Of a stretch of 64,000 bases of DNA, positions 43,212 through 51,152 are shown in pieces; within the stretch, counting starts at the first letter, position 1, and each line of letters starts with the position of its first letter. The notes under the pieces are model-generated. The model ran no database searches, had not been told where the DNA came from, and saw nothing but the letters and a program-made list of their open reading frames with translations. This stretch comes from Neobacillus sp. WH10 (lineage in GTDB: Bacteria > Bacillota > Bacilli > Bacillales > Cytobacillaceae), in NCBI RefSeq assembly GCF_030123405.1, contig NZ_CP126110.1, positions 3,906,001-3,970,000 of the forward strand. Reading direction: 5' to 3'. The translations under genes were made by a program, and so were the position numbers.

Positions 43212-44573
43212 CTAATTATTAACTGCCGACTTATACCTATTATGCTTAACGCAATACTCAGGTAGGTTTGCTCGGACTAGAGCCTCTGCAAATGGTGGTG
43301 GAACTGAATTTCCAACCCTAGCTACTTGTTCTGTTTTCGGATATGGTTTGCCTGTAGAATCCCGGTCTATGATGTAATTAGGAGGAAACCCTTGGGCTGG
43401 ATAAAGCTCGTTTGGTTGTAGCATTCTCATTCCAATGTCCATAATCTGATAATTTTGTCCATGAAGTGTAACCAATCCAAAACGATCTCTTGTTGTAATG
43501 GTGTGTAAGGGTTCTTTGAGTTTTTGTCCAATATCGCTACCGTAGTATTTCAATAAAAATGCTGATACTAAGCTAGCTTTATTTACTGTAGTTATTGCAT
43601 TTAAAGGCTTATCTAATCTGTGTCCTGTTGATGTCTTATAATGTTGGGCAATGAAGGCTGTCACTAGCCCGAACCGGTTCGCTGTTGGAATCGTGTAAAT
43701 CGGTTCTTTTAACGACTGCCCACGTACTTCATCAGGATTGGTTTCAGTATAGTATTGTGTTAAAAATGCTGCTGCTGTTTTATCTGACAAAATAAACGGG
43801 TCTGGATCTTGGATGACAAACTTTTGAATGCCTCGCGCAATCCGTCGCATTGTATTGTCTGCAAGAGGCTTTTTCCTATCAAAAATGGAGGGTGTACCAA
43901 TACTCCAATCAATAATTTCCGAAGAAGTTCTCCATGGTTTTAACTTCCCTGCCTGTACACCTAAACTATTGGGATCCCCATGAGTAGGCTTCGGCCATAC
44001 AATTGGTTTACCATCACACCTAGCAATCATAAAAAATCTTTTTCTGATTGTTGGAGCTCCATAATCACATGCTCTAAGTTCCTTGAATTGGACCTCATAA
44101 CCAAGTGCCTCTAGTGACTTCACAAACGATTGAAACGTCTTTCCTTTTTGGCTTTCATCAGGATACCCATTTTCATTGAGTGGTCCCCAGGTCTTAAACT
44201 CTTCAACATTCTCGAGCATTATTACCCTTGGCTTTACAGCAATTGCCCACTTTACAGCAATCCAAGCCAAACCTCTTATGTTTTTATCAACTGGCTTTCC
44301 ACCTTTAGCTTTGGAGAAATGCTTGCAATCAGGGCTAAACCATGCAAGTCCAACCTTACGTCCTTTAACCGCTTTCACTGGGTCCACATCCCACACTGAC
44401 TCGCAATAATGCTCAGTATCAGGATGGTTTGCCTTGTGCATAGCAATGGCAGCTGGATCATGATTAATTGCAATGTCTACCGATAAGCCTGTTGCCATTT
44501 CTATTCCTGTACTCGCACCACCGCCACCGGCAAAGTTATCCACTATGATTTCTCGAAATAAATCTAGCTGCAC
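43212..44573 (-). CDS. C5-cytosine DNA methyltransferase
   Basis: 453 residues. Motif I FAGGGGASTGIEMATG, motif IV WFSPDCKHFSKAKGG (SPDC where PC(Q) is usual; catalytic Cys present), motif VI MLENVEEF, motif VIII RKRFFMIAR, motif X VGNSVPPPFAEAL. The target region between VIII and X carries repeated elements (LKEPIYTIPTANRFGLVTAF, LNAITTVNKASLVSAF, LKEPLHTITTRDRFGLVTLH). No restriction enzyme is adjacent, so it is an orphan enzyme, probably protecting phage DNA. Confidence 0.92.
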   Translation of the reverse strand: MQLDLFREIIVDNFAGGGGASTGIEMATGLSVDIAINHDPAAIAMHKANHPDTEHYCESVWDVDPVKAVKGRKVGLAWFSPDCKHFSKAKGGKPVDKNIRGLAWIAVKWAIAVKPRVIMLENVEEFKTWGPLNENGYPDESQKGKTFQSFVKSLEALGYEVQFKELRACDYGAPTIRKRFFMIARCDGKPIVWPKPTHGDPNSLGVQAGKLKPWRTSSEIIDWSIGTPSIFDRKKPLADNTMRRIARGIQKFVIQDPDPFILSDKTAAAFLTQYYTETNPDEVRGQSLKEPIYTIPTANRFGLVTAFIAQHYKTSTGHRLDKPLNAITTVNKASLVSAFLLKYYGSDIGQKLKEPLHTITTRDRFGLVTLHGQNYQIMDIGMRMLQPNELYPAQGFPPNYIIDRDSTGKPYPKTEQVARVGNSVPPPFAEALVRANLPEYCVKHNRYKSAVNN

Positions 44574-44646
44574 CCATACCCCTCCTAATCTTGTACAATT
44601 AGTGACATATATTTACAATATTTTAATATAATGTTAATCTCGTAGT

Positions 44647-44731
44647 GGGAATAGGCAACAACTCTCCCCTATTCCCATTTAGTTAACCCACCCTTGGGCT
44701 CCGATACCTCCAGTTATCAAATGCCCAAGGG
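44647..44731. repeat. Two inverted repeats upstream of the methyltransferase
   Basis: gggaatagg (44647-44655) pairs with cctattccc (44668-44676); cccttgggc (44691-44699) pairs with gcccaaggg (44723-44731), extended by aacc/ggtt. The second is followed rightward by gttattttg. They fill the gap between the 44755 gene and the methyltransferase. Confidence 0.65.
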
Positions 44732-44754
44732 GTTATTTTGTTTAACTTAATTAT

Positions 44755-45009
44755 TCAAATATCTAATTTAAGCTGCCCTGTTATTTCTTCAACATGATCT
44801 TGCCAAGCTATTTGAGGACTCTTATTCGAACCAACTGCTATAAAGTAAGCTTGTTTAACTCCGCATCCGTTGCCTGAAAGCCATTTTGAGACACGTTTTA
44901 ACATTGTTCCTGGCTCCCACCCTCGCGTGACCTTATAATTTGTACATGTATTTTCAAGTAGGATATATTCTTTCTGCTCTTCTGGAGGAATTTTATCTTG
45001 CGCTTTCAC
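44755..45009 (-). CDS. Phage protein, unknown
   Basis: 84 residues: KEYILLENTCTNYKVTRGWE, then SKWLSGNGCGVKQAYFIAVG and a helical end. No motif recognised. Confidence 0.6.
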   Translation of the reverse strand: MKAQDKIPPEEQKEYILLENTCTNYKVTRGWEPGTMLKRVSKWLSGNGCGVKQAYFIAVGSNKSPQIAWQDHVEEITGQLKLDI

Positions 45010-45036
45010 AAAATCACTCCTATGAATCTTAATTAC

Positions 45037-45477
45037 TCAAGAGTTAAGTAAATCTGGATTTTCGTAAATGTTGCCGATGATTTCTAATTCCTCATTACAT
45101 TCATTGCCGCTAACCATCCCAGGCATGAAGATTATCCCGGTACCATCATTTTTTCTTAAGCCAAGCCAAATTCCATCTGCATAATAGAGTTCACCAATCA
45201 CTGGTGGGGAGATTTCTTCTATTTCAGAACGACTGCAATCTGTATATTGAATCCTTTGGTAATTTGCGATATCTCCAATAAATCCCTCTCTACCGTTCTT
45301 GTCTTTTAAGCCAGTAAATTGACCAACTGTTGTATTATCAACTTTAGATTGTGGAATAGCATCAGCAATTAAATTTTGAGGAATTATATAATGCATCCCT
45401 AAACCTGTTTGAACATGACTACCGTAAACCCAATCACCAGTCATTACATCCAATCCACGAAACTTAATTTCACGCAT
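45037..45477 (-). CDS. YopX family phage protein
   Basis: 146 residues: MREIKFRGLDVMTGDWVYGS, DNTTVGQFTGLKDKNGREGF, then IGDIANYQR and EELEIIGNIYENPDLL. The full YopX pattern known from SPbeta and many phages; biochemical role unknown. Confidence 0.9.
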   Translation of the reverse strand: MREIKFRGLDVMTGDWVYGSHVQTGLGMHYIIPQNLIADAIPQSKVDNTTVGQFTGLKDKNGREGFIGDIANYQRIQYTDCSRSEIEEISPPVIGELYYADGIWLGLRKNDGTGIIFMPGMVSGNECNEELEIIGNIYENPDLLNS

Positions 45478-45521
45478 TGTCTTCCCTCCCTATGAAACTT
45501 AATAATTCTTGTGTGTCCTAA

Positions 45522-45920
45522 CTAATCACGTACCAGTAAAGCCAAATTATAATTCGATTCTATGAAGCGAATTGTTAATTGACGGTTAACGTCATTGCCT
45601 AAACGATCGTAAATGCCATACATTTCTTCTTTTGTGAAGTTGGTACCCAATAAATGATTGAAGCTTCTTAGCACTCTTGGTGACCAGTACTTACTCAAAC
45701 CTTTCGCAATCGGTCTTGAAACCCAAGCGAACATTTTACATTTGAAATCTAATGCCGTGCTTACATCATCTAAACGAAAATAAACATTATTTCTAGGTTC
45801 TAAAATAATCTCATTACTATGGTTAATGAAAGACTTAGGAAACACCTGTAATGCATGATTAATTATGCTCTTTAGCGCAATTTCTTCGTTCAAAGCATTT
45901 AAATTTGCAACCTGTTCCAT
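45522..45920 (-). CDS. Phage protein, unknown
   Basis: 132 residues: ALKSIINHALQVFPKSFINH, VYFRLDDVSTALDFKCKMFA, LRSFNHLLGTNFTKEEMYGI. It looks like a small alpha/beta domain common in Bacillus prophage early regions; no assigned function. Confidence 0.65.
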   Translation of the reverse strand: MEQVANLNALNEEIALKSIINHALQVFPKSFINHSNEIILEPRNNVYFRLDDVSTALDFKCKMFAWVSRPIAKGLSKYWSPRVLRSFNHLLGTNFTKEEMYGIYDRLGNDVNRQLTIRFIESNYNLALLVRD

Positions 45921-45933
45921 CTTTCTTCCTCCC

Positions 45934-46290
45934 CTATTTAGACCTCATAACCCGATATGCAACAGCTAAGGCATCTCCCATAGCATAGGCTTCTGGAATT
46001 TTATAAATGTACTTGTTGTAAAGCTCTTTATCTACGAAGTAAATGGACCTCATAATTTCATCTCTACCAGTGAGATGCTTTCCGAATAACTTATCGCAAT
46101 AATCCTTATACGCTTCTGGATGGTTAAAACCTAGCAGTTCCCAAACCTTCATAATATGAGTTCGATGCTGACTAGCTGTATAAGTACTAATCACCATCAT
46201 GCCGAACGCTCTATTATGTTGAATTATTTTTGTTAGATCAGCTTTAAACTCTTTTCTGATAGCTTTATATTTATTTTTTAATTGGCTCAT
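45934..46290 (-). CDS. Phage protein, unknown
   Basis: 118 residues, basic and helical: SQLKNKYKAIRKEFKADLTK, IMKVWELLGFNHPEAYKDYC. No motif recognised. Confidence 0.6.
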   Translation of the reverse strand: MSQLKNKYKAIRKEFKADLTKIIQHNRAFGMMVISTYTASQHRTHIMKVWELLGFNHPEAYKDYCDKLFGKHLTGRDEIMRSIYFVDKELYNKYIYKIPEAYAMGDALAVAYRVMRSK

Positions 46291-46332
46291 TTCTTCACCC
46301 TTTCAGTTAAGGAAACACAATACAAATTTTGT

Positions 46333-46560
46333 TTACTCTATCAGCCCAAACAGGCCGCCTTCCCTATAATCAATCTTTCCGTCCTTCGCCAATTGGACAA
46401 TCGCAAATATGATTTCATCTGGATCATCCCTGTCAAAGTAGGCAGCCATTTGTTTAGGGTGTTTTCCTTCGTTCCATAAAATTGCTAATTTATTTAAGTC
46501 TGACTTTTCCCAGAAAAAATTCATTTCTTCGCAAACGATTTTTAGGTTCCGCCATTTCAT
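46333..46560 (-). CDS. Phage protein, unknown
   Basis: 75 residues from ATG 46560 (TAGGTGATC upstream): FFWEKSDLNKLAILWNEGKH and DDPDEIIFAIVQLAKDGKID, resembling a short HTH-like helical domain. Function unknown. Confidence 0.6.
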   Translation of the reverse strand: MKWRNLKIVCEEMNFFWEKSDLNKLAILWNEGKHPKQMAAYFDRDDPDEIIFAIVQLAKDGKIDYREGGLFGLIE

Positions 46561-46641
46561 TAATCGGATCACCTACTTTGATTTTAAAAATCTGTACCAT
46601 GATTCGCCTATTATTGGTACTTAACATCTGACATACTAAGA

Positions 46642-46866
46642 CTAGGAATTAAACAGCTCGCTTTCCTCGTACCGAATTCTAGCTGTTTTCCCATTTGCCG
46701 TTTCGATAATGGTATAACCATGTTCCACAGCTTGACACATCTTTGCTTTTCCTTGAATCCCATCCAGGACAACAATTATGACTTTGCCTGGTTCTAATTG
46801 TTGTTGGACGGACATATTATTAATATCGATTTCTATTTCTTGTGATCTTTTTGCCAAATTGAACAC
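46642..46866 (-). CDS. XtrA-like phage protein (tentative)
   Basis: 74 residues: PGKVIIVVLDGIQGKAKMCQ, AVEHGYTIIETANGKTARIR, YEESELF. The GxTIIET-GK-RIRYEE pattern resembles XtrA of PBSX as I remember it. Function unknown. Confidence 0.55.
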   Translation of the reverse strand: MFNLAKRSQEIEIDINNMSVQQQLEPGKVIIVVLDGIQGKAKMCQAVEHGYTIIETANGKTARIRYEESELFNS

Positions 46867-46909
46867 CTCTTTATGTTATAATTAAGGTATTCAGTAATAA
46901 TTTCTTTTT

Positions 46910-46946
46910 TTGCCGGGCGTTGCTGCGCCTGGCAATTTTTTTATTT
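46910..46946 (+). terminator. Rightward terminator with upstream extended -10, possible tiny RNA
   Basis: ttgccgggcg (46910-46919) pairs with cgcctggcaa (46926-46935), then tttttttattt on the plus strand. Just upstream TGTTATAAT (46871-46879) is a perfect extended -10. No plus-strand gene is present. A transcript of about 60 nt could run between them, antisense to the operon leader. Confidence 0.5.
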
Positions 46947-47114
46947 ATCTGTGTAATGAATAATCAATTTCCCTTGACCTTTGCTTACTTCTGCAATTTT
47001 CGGATAGTCTGATTCCCATCGTCGTTTCCATTCACTTAACGCGTTTGGATCTTCGTTTTGGCAGAGTTTGTGTAGTTGATAAAGTGGCATTGTTCGAAAC
47101 TCTTTTTTGCTCAT
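46941..47114 (-). CDS. Small phage protein, unknown
   Basis: 57 residues from ATG 47114 after TTAGGGAGGAATACGTAG: SKKEFRTMPLYQLHKLCQNE, DPNALSEWKRRWESDYPKIA. It lies mostly within, and in another frame than, the end of the next upstream gene (47032-47169), so one of the two may be the main product; this one has the better site. Confidence 0.6.
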   Translation of the reverse strand: MSKKEFRTMPLYQLHKLCQNEDPNALSEWKRRWESDYPKIAEVSKGQGKLIIHYTDK

Positions 47115-47169
47115 CTACGTATTCCTCCCTAATGACCTTACGCTGCCATGCCAATTGTTCTTTATCCAT
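47032..47169 (-). CDS. Small overlapping phage ORF
   Basis: 45 residues: MDKEQLAWQRKVIREEYVDE, then basic PKRRSKRVK. It starts inside the stop region of the upstream zinc-finger gene with GGAGGAAAAATG, and carries the ribosome site for the gene above in its own coding sequence. May serve only as a coupling leader. Confidence 0.45.
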   Translation of the reverse strand: MDKEQLAWQRKVIREEYVDEQKRVSNNATLSTTQTLPKRRSKRVK

Positions 47170-47425
47170 TTTTCCTCCTGTTCTGAGGCCATCTCCAATC
47201 TGCTGCTCTATGAGGTTTTCTAGGACTCTGTTTTTTGGTTTGATTTTTATATTTCTCTAACTCTTCTGGAGTTAAGCGATAAACATGAACCGGAGCTACC
47301 AAGTGCTTTTCCCTCTTTTCGTTAAAAAATAAATCATGCTCTTGTTCACACTTTGATGAACAATATAAAACATCATCAGACAAGACTTGAAAATTTAATC
47401 CGCAGCAGGAACATTGGCTCACCAC
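47162..47425 (-). CDS. Zinc-finger phage protein
   Basis: 87 residues: QCSCCGLNFQVLSDDVLYCS, SKCEQEHDLFF give CxxC-CxxxC metal ligands; the C-terminus is basic (TKKQSPRKPHRAADWRW). Start GTG 47425 or 47422 after GGAGGG. Confidence 0.65.
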   Translation of the reverse strand: MVSQCSCCGLNFQVLSDDVLYCSSKCEQEHDLFFNEKREKHLVAPVHVYRLTPEELEKYKNQTKKQSPRKPHRAADWRWPQNRRKNG

Positions 47426-47523
47426 TGATGTACCCTCCTATCTAACTCTTGCAATGCTCTGTTACGATACTTCTTGCAATATCTCGCTAAATAATTCAGT
47501 TGGCATAAAGTTAGATTTTTCAT
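47419..47523 (-). CDS. Small coupled ORF
   Basis: 34 residues: MKNLTLCQLNYLARYCKKYR then NRALQELDRRVHQW. ATG overlaps the previous stop (ATGA), and its stop overlaps the next start. Basic; function unknown. Confidence 0.45.
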   Translation of the reverse strand: MKNLTLCQLNYLARYCKKYRNRALQELDRRVHQW

Positions 47524-47708
47524 AGCTTTACCTGCTGAATAGGTTTACTAGCTTTCTCAGTACGCATACTTTTGTAAAGATCCTCTAATTCAACTAGTGG
47601 TAATTCGTAAAGTTGGCGACCATCTTCACACTTTGTATATCCGAGATTAATTAAGTCTCTAATAATACGACTTTTTCTCTTTTCGACTGCTTTTCTAAGT
47701 TGTGCTAT
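47520..47708 (-). CDS. Small phage protein, apparently with AUA start
   Basis: 62 residues: AQLRKAVEKRKSRIIRDLIN, LGYTKCEDGRQLYELPLVEL, EDLYKSMRTEKASKPIQQVK. It follows the replisome gene stop by two bases. The only codon well placed behind GGAGGAG is ATA at 47708; no ATG, GTG or TTG occurs in frame before the conserved-looking core. The next ATG is too far inside. Confidence 0.5.
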   Translation of the reverse strand: MAQLRKAVEKRKSRIIRDLINLGYTKCEDGRQLYELPLVELEDLYKSMRTEKASKPIQQVKL

Positions 47709-47710
47709 TG

Positions 47711-48712
47711 CTATTCTCCTCCATTTCGAAATATTTCAAGTCTTTCTTGAATGCGTTGTTTTTTTATCTCAATTTCATTATCCTGGTCAAACTCTTTAAG
47801 CATTTCATCAATTTCCTGCTTTTTTGCTTCGAGTTCTTCAGGTGATTTTTGCTGTTCCTGCTGTTTATCTTGGTATGGGTTTTCATTTGTCCACCAATCC
47901 GGAAGAATTTCCGTTCGTAAAGGTTTAAAGCCTTTTGGTTTGTCTCTCGATTTGGTAAATTCTAAATCTAATGCTTGTACATCTTTTAAGCTATTAATAT
48001 TTCGATTTGCCCAGTTTTTAAGGATGCCCTCAGCATATTTCCATTTTTTTTGTTGAGCTAATGCTCTTTTCATGGCTTCAATCACTAGTTCTTCAGTTAA
48101 ATCTTGAACCCATTTAGAAATGCATTCTCCAATAAAAGGATTGAGGACACCAAAATTTTTCTGATAAAAATCAACAGCTGACATCGAACTTTGCTCTTCT
48201 TGTTCTTGTTGTTTTTCTTCTTCTTTTTCTTTTTCTTCTTCTTGTTGTTGTTCTTTTTCTTGTCCACTTATCGTTGACGTATCGCTACACGTTACGTAGT
48301 ACGATTCGTAAATTTTTTTAATTTCGGCTCTTTCTACACGTTCACCAACCGTCTTAATCAAGGAAATATCCTTAACCATTTTTAATTCTGAAGAGACGCA
48401 ATCCAATATAGGTTTGCCACCACGATTGAAGTTATATCTACCCCAGTTTTTAATAGCAAGTTCTCTTGTTTCTTGATTGTAGACAACAATCTTGTGGTGA
48501 TTGATAAACCTTTCTAGCAAGGCGTTTACACTTTCAATTGAGTACCCCATATCAAAAGCAATTTGCTTTTTTGTAATTTGATAAATACCTATTTGTGTTG
48601 TATTTGAATTTGTTAATAGATAAAGGAAGAAGAATTTATCTTCTGGCGTCATTTCTTCCACAACTTTTGGATCATCCCAAAATTCTGTATGAATCATTCT
48701 AAATTTTGCCAT
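47711..48712 (-). CDS. Replisome organiser, DnaD-like
   Basis: 333 residues. N-terminal winged helix (MAKFRMIHTEFWDDPKVVEE, TTQIGIYQITKKQIAFDMGY), a Glu/Gln-rich linker, then a DnaD domain with SAVDFYQKNFGVLNPFIGEC and WKYAEGILKNW. It would bind the phage origin and recruit host DnaB/DnaC helicase machinery. No phage helicase, loader, primase or SSB is seen nearby. ATG 48712 follows AAGGGGGAAAAGG. Confidence 0.9.
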   Translation of the reverse strand: MAKFRMIHTEFWDDPKVVEEMTPEDKFFFLYLLTNSNTTQIGIYQITKKQIAFDMGYSIESVNALLERFINHHKIVVYNQETRELAIKNWGRYNFNRGGKPILDCVSSELKMVKDISLIKTVGERVERAEIKKIYESYYVTCSDTSTISGQEKEQQQEEEKEKEEEKQQEQEEQSSMSAVDFYQKNFGVLNPFIGECISKWVQDLTEELVIEAMKRALAQQKKWKYAEGILKNWANRNINSLKDVQALDLEFTKSRDKPKGFKPLRTEILPDWWTNENPYQDKQQEQQKSPEELEAKKQEIDEMLKEFDQDNEIEIKKQRIQERLEIFRNGGE

Positions 48713-48908
48713 TCCTTTTCCCCCTTTCTTCAACCTCGTCTACCCGATCACAGACGGCGAAAGATCCTTCTACTTGAATGAACTGATAATTTGGGTAGCG
48801 TAATAAATAATTGTGAACGATAAACAAAAAATTACGTTCGGTCCAGTTGGTTTTTTCTTTTACAATTCTGTGAGGCAATAGGACTCGACAACGAGTAACT
48901 TTTTGCAT
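48699..48908 (-). CDS. Phage protein, unknown
   Basis: About 69 residues: MQKVTRCRVLLPHRIVKEKT, NFLFIVHNYLLRYPNYQFIQ. Its end overlaps the replisome gene start. No motif recognised. Confidence 0.55.
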   Translation of the reverse strand: MQKVTRCRVLLPHRIVKEKTNWTERNFLFIVHNYLLRYPNYQFIQVEGSFAVCDRVDEVEERGKRNGKI

Positions 48909-48913
48909 TGCCA

Positions 48914-49084
48914 CTAATCCCCTATGAAAATATGAACATGTTGTTTTTTGCTTTGAGGTAGTTCATCACGAATCCCCTCAGCCTTGTCTATGCACTCAGA
49001 AACGCTGTCAGCAGACACAAATGCCGTGTGAATGGTTTGGTAATTGCCGTTAATTCTTAATGCGAAATCTACTTCAAAAAACAT
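48914..49084 (-). CDS. Phage protein, unknown
   Basis: 56 residues from ATG 49084 after GAAGGGTGG: MFFEVDFALRINGNYQTIHT, SVSECIDKAEGIRDELPQSK. Beta-alpha-beta pattern; unknown role. The frame upstream of 49084 overlaps a structured region and is not coding. Confidence 0.6.
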   Translation of the reverse strand: MFFEVDFALRINGNYQTIHTAFVSADSVSECIDKAEGIRDELPQSKKQHVHIFIGD

Positions 49085-49114
49085 AAAACCACCCTTCTCA
49101 TTTATTGGTGCGCA

Positions 49115-49185
49115 CCGTAATGGCCAAGAACATAAAGGTGGGGAGAAACTGTTCCTGGACATTACGGCAAGAACCAATCTTGCCG
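49115..49185. other. Nested inverted repeats, possible RNA switch
   Basis: ccgtaatg (49115-49122) pairs with cattacgg (49160-49167), with inner ccaagaac/gttcctgg; cggcaaga (49165-49172) pairs with tcttgccg (49178-49185). The two structures share the CGG, so they exclude each other. Leftward this lies upstream of the 48914 gene; rightward it precedes the next site. Confidence 0.45.
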
Positions 49186-49188
49186 CAT

Positions 49189-49271
49189 TGACAAAACAAT
49201 GCTAAAATAATGTTAGATTTCAAACATGCAGTAAGTAGGTGACCGCCTAGCTTGCTGCTTTTTCTTTTTTT
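49189..49271 (+). terminator. Rightward promoter-like box and terminator, possible small RNA
   Basis: ttgaca (49189-49194) and an extended -10, TGCTAAAAT (49199-49207), are followed by a 12-bp GCAGTAAGTAGG/CCTAGCTTGCTGC hairpin (49228-49258, with wobbles) and tttttctttttt. It runs against the leftward genes. The T run also encodes Lys codons on the other strand, so chance cannot be excluded. Confidence 0.4.
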
Positions 49272-49411
49272 AAAGATAGCTTGCGAAACATTACTGACTT
49301 TGCTTGAATCTCTTGTTGAAGAAGAATATTCTTGTTCTCCTTCATAACTTTGCACAACGACTTAACTTCACTGGCTTTCATTAAACGGCTTGCTGTAAGA
49401 ATAAATTTCAA
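49247..49411 (-). CDS. Small basic phage protein, unknown
   Basis: 54 residues from TTG 49411 after AAAGGAGAG: KFILTASRLMKASEVKSLCK, then LQQEIQAKSVMFRKLSLKKE. Helical and basic. No family recognised. Confidence 0.5.
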   Translation of the reverse strand: MKFILTASRLMKASEVKSLCKVMKENKNILLQQEIQAKSVMFRKLSLKKEKAAS

Positions 49412-49443
49412 GTGGATCTCTCCTTTCACGACTCGAATTTTCT

Positions 49444-49830
49444 TTAACCTGGAATTTTAAGTAATTTAGACATCATGGAAACAAACATTTTGTTCTGTGA
49501 AAACTCGTGGATGAAAGGAAATCTTTCATGCTCTACATTGCAACCAAGCAGTGTGATGTAGGTATCATGATGATCAAAAGCTACGAATATCGTTTCAACC
49601 ATTTCCCCTTTCTGTGGGCCCCATCTATGAACTTCTTTTTCACGATAAACCACAATATTACGAAAACTGTCTTTATCTTTTTCGAATTTTTCTTTTACCA
49701 TTTCGATAAACTTGTCATAATGATTGGTCATTTGAGAAAGTTTGTCGAAATCGATTTCAAATTTAGGAAGATACTTTGAGCCCGTTTTTGTAACGATCCC
49801 TTTTACTTTTTCATAGTTTTGATTCCACAT
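49444..49830 (-). CDS. Phage protein, unknown
   Basis: 128 residues: YEKVKGIVTKTGSKYLPKFE, VVYREKEVHRWGPQKGEMVE, FVAFDHHDTYITLLGCN. Looks like a small folded enzyme-like or binding domain; function unknown. Confidence 0.65.
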   Translation of the reverse strand: MWNQNYEKVKGIVTKTGSKYLPKFEIDFDKLSQMTNHYDKFIEMVKEKFEKDKDSFRNIVVYREKEVHRWGPQKGEMVETIFVAFDHHDTYITLLGCNVEHERFPFIHEFSQNKMFVSMMSKLLKIPG

Positions 49831-49842
49831 TTTCCTATCCTC

Positions 49843-50034
49843 CTAGCCCATATATTTCTTGAATAATGCAGGGTGCTTATTTTCAATTAGCTCAAACATC
49901 CGTTTTTTATAGGCCATTAAGCGCTCTTGACGGAATGTATACTTTGCAGGAAGCTTCTTTGCCGGATGATGTGATCCTCTTTCTGCAATCTTGCGTGTGT
50001 AATAGGCAATCCGGTGTGTAATATCCTTTTTCAT
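49843..50034 (-). CDS. Small basic phage protein, unknown
   Basis: 63 residues: MKKDITHRIAYYTRKIAERG, FRQERLMAYKKRMFELIENK. Strongly basic and helical, perhaps nucleic-acid binding. Confidence 0.6.
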   Translation of the reverse strand: MKKDITHRIAYYTRKIAERGSHHPAKKLPAKYTFRQERLMAYKKRMFELIENKHPALFKKYMG

Positions 50035-50050
50035 TGATACCCATCCCCTT

Positions 50051-50563
50051 TCACTTATTAAATTTTCTTATTTTAAGAGATACATTCCATGCTCTGAAAA
50101 TATCTTTCATTGAGAATTTGTACTCTCGACAAATACATGCAACAAGATTAATCATCGATGCAGCAGAATCAAGTAATTCAATTAATACTTGTTTCATTTG
50201 TTCGCGCTCATCATCTGTTTTTGAACGAGCTGGCTTGGACCAACAGGTTATCTCTAATTGCTCAAGTGCTTCATCTGTTTCTTTTTTTACTAGAAAAGCC
50301 AAACTTGCCGGATGTTGATCAATATTATCTCCGTTAAAAAAAGGAATGCTTACAAACCCGGTTGTCTCTTGCCAAGATTGAAAATATAACTCCGGATCAT
50401 CAACCCCTTGAATAACATGAGGATAAATTTCCTTTGGCATTTTTCTTGTCCCATTTTCATATTTAGCAACAGATTCACGGCTGTAATTGATTTTTTGTGA
50501 CAAATCATCTTGTGTCATATCTTGGCGCTTTCTTGCTATAGATATTGACTTGCCAAATGACAT
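50051..50563 (-). CDS. XRE-family regulator with C-terminal extension
   Basis: 170 residues from ATG 50563 after GGGGTGAACG. HTH: SIARKRQDMTQDDLSQKINY, SRESVAKYENGTRKMP. The rest is helical and lacks a catalytic Ser/Lys, so it is not a LexA-type self-cleaving repressor. Second leftward regulator of the early operon. Confidence 0.8.
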   Translation of the reverse strand: MSFGKSISIARKRQDMTQDDLSQKINYSRESVAKYENGTRKMPKEIYPHVIQGVDDPELYFQSWQETTGFVSIPFFNGDNIDQHPASLAFLVKKETDEALEQLEITCWSKPARSKTDDEREQMKQVLIELLDSAASMINLVACICREYKFSMKDIFRAWNVSLKIRKFNK

Positions 50564-50643
50564 TATGCGTTCACCCCTTTGTACCAAATGTTCCCTTTAA
50601 TTGTGACTAGAAAATATTTATATTTATTAATAAATAGTCAATA

Positions 50644-50907
50644 CTAAGCATCTACCATATTATTTCTATTTAGTTCTTTAACAACTTCCCAAGCAGCTTT
50701 ATAAAACTCATTGACTTTTGTCTGTTTTTCTTCTGCTGTCATTGGAGGAGGGGCAACAACGTGAATAACGGTATTTCCAATATGATATGTGGCCGCGTAT
50801 TTCTCATTTTGATCATTCTTAGAAGTCACATTACCAACACCTTTCTTGTGTGTTGGTATATGAGTATGCGACCTTTCTTGCTGGACAAACTCTTTAATTA
50901 ACGACAT
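50644..50907 (-). CDS. Phage early protein, unknown
   Basis: 87 residues: KYAATYHIGNTVIHVVAPPP, MTAEEKQTKVNEFYKAAWEV. Pattern common in Bacillus prophage early regions; no known function. Confidence 0.65.
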   Translation of the reverse strand: MSLIKEFVQQERSHTHIPTHKKGVGNVTSKNDQNEKYAATYHIGNTVIHVVAPPPMTAEEKQTKVNEFYKAAWEVVKELNRNNMVDA

Positions 50908-50920
50908 TATTTACACCCAC

Positions 50921-51139
50921 CTAACTTACTCGAATTGCGTAACGGCTTACAAAAAAAATCTCATCCAAATTTTTTTGATATAGATCTGCAAGTTTTTTAG
51001 CACATTCTGCATCCAAAGTTCTTTCTCCTCTTTCGACACTTGCTAGAAAACTTGTCGATAATCCAGTTACTTTACACGCTTGTTCAAATCCAATTCCAGC
51101 TTCTAAACGAGCTAATCTTAATTTACTTGGTTTTTTCAA
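50921..51139 (-). CDS. Cro-like XRE regulator
   Basis: 72 residues: SKLRLARLEAGIGFEQACKV, TGLSTSFLASVERGERTLDA, AKKLADLYQKNLDEI. First leftward early gene, divergent from the repressor across the operator region, so Cro-like by position. An operator-like site lies inside its last codons (50926-50942). Confidence 0.83.
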   Translation of the reverse strand: MKKPSKLRLARLEAGIGFEQACKVTGLSTSFLASVERGERTLDAECAKKLADLYQKNLDEIFFVSRYAIRVS

Positions 51140-51152
51140 TTTGCGTCCTCCT

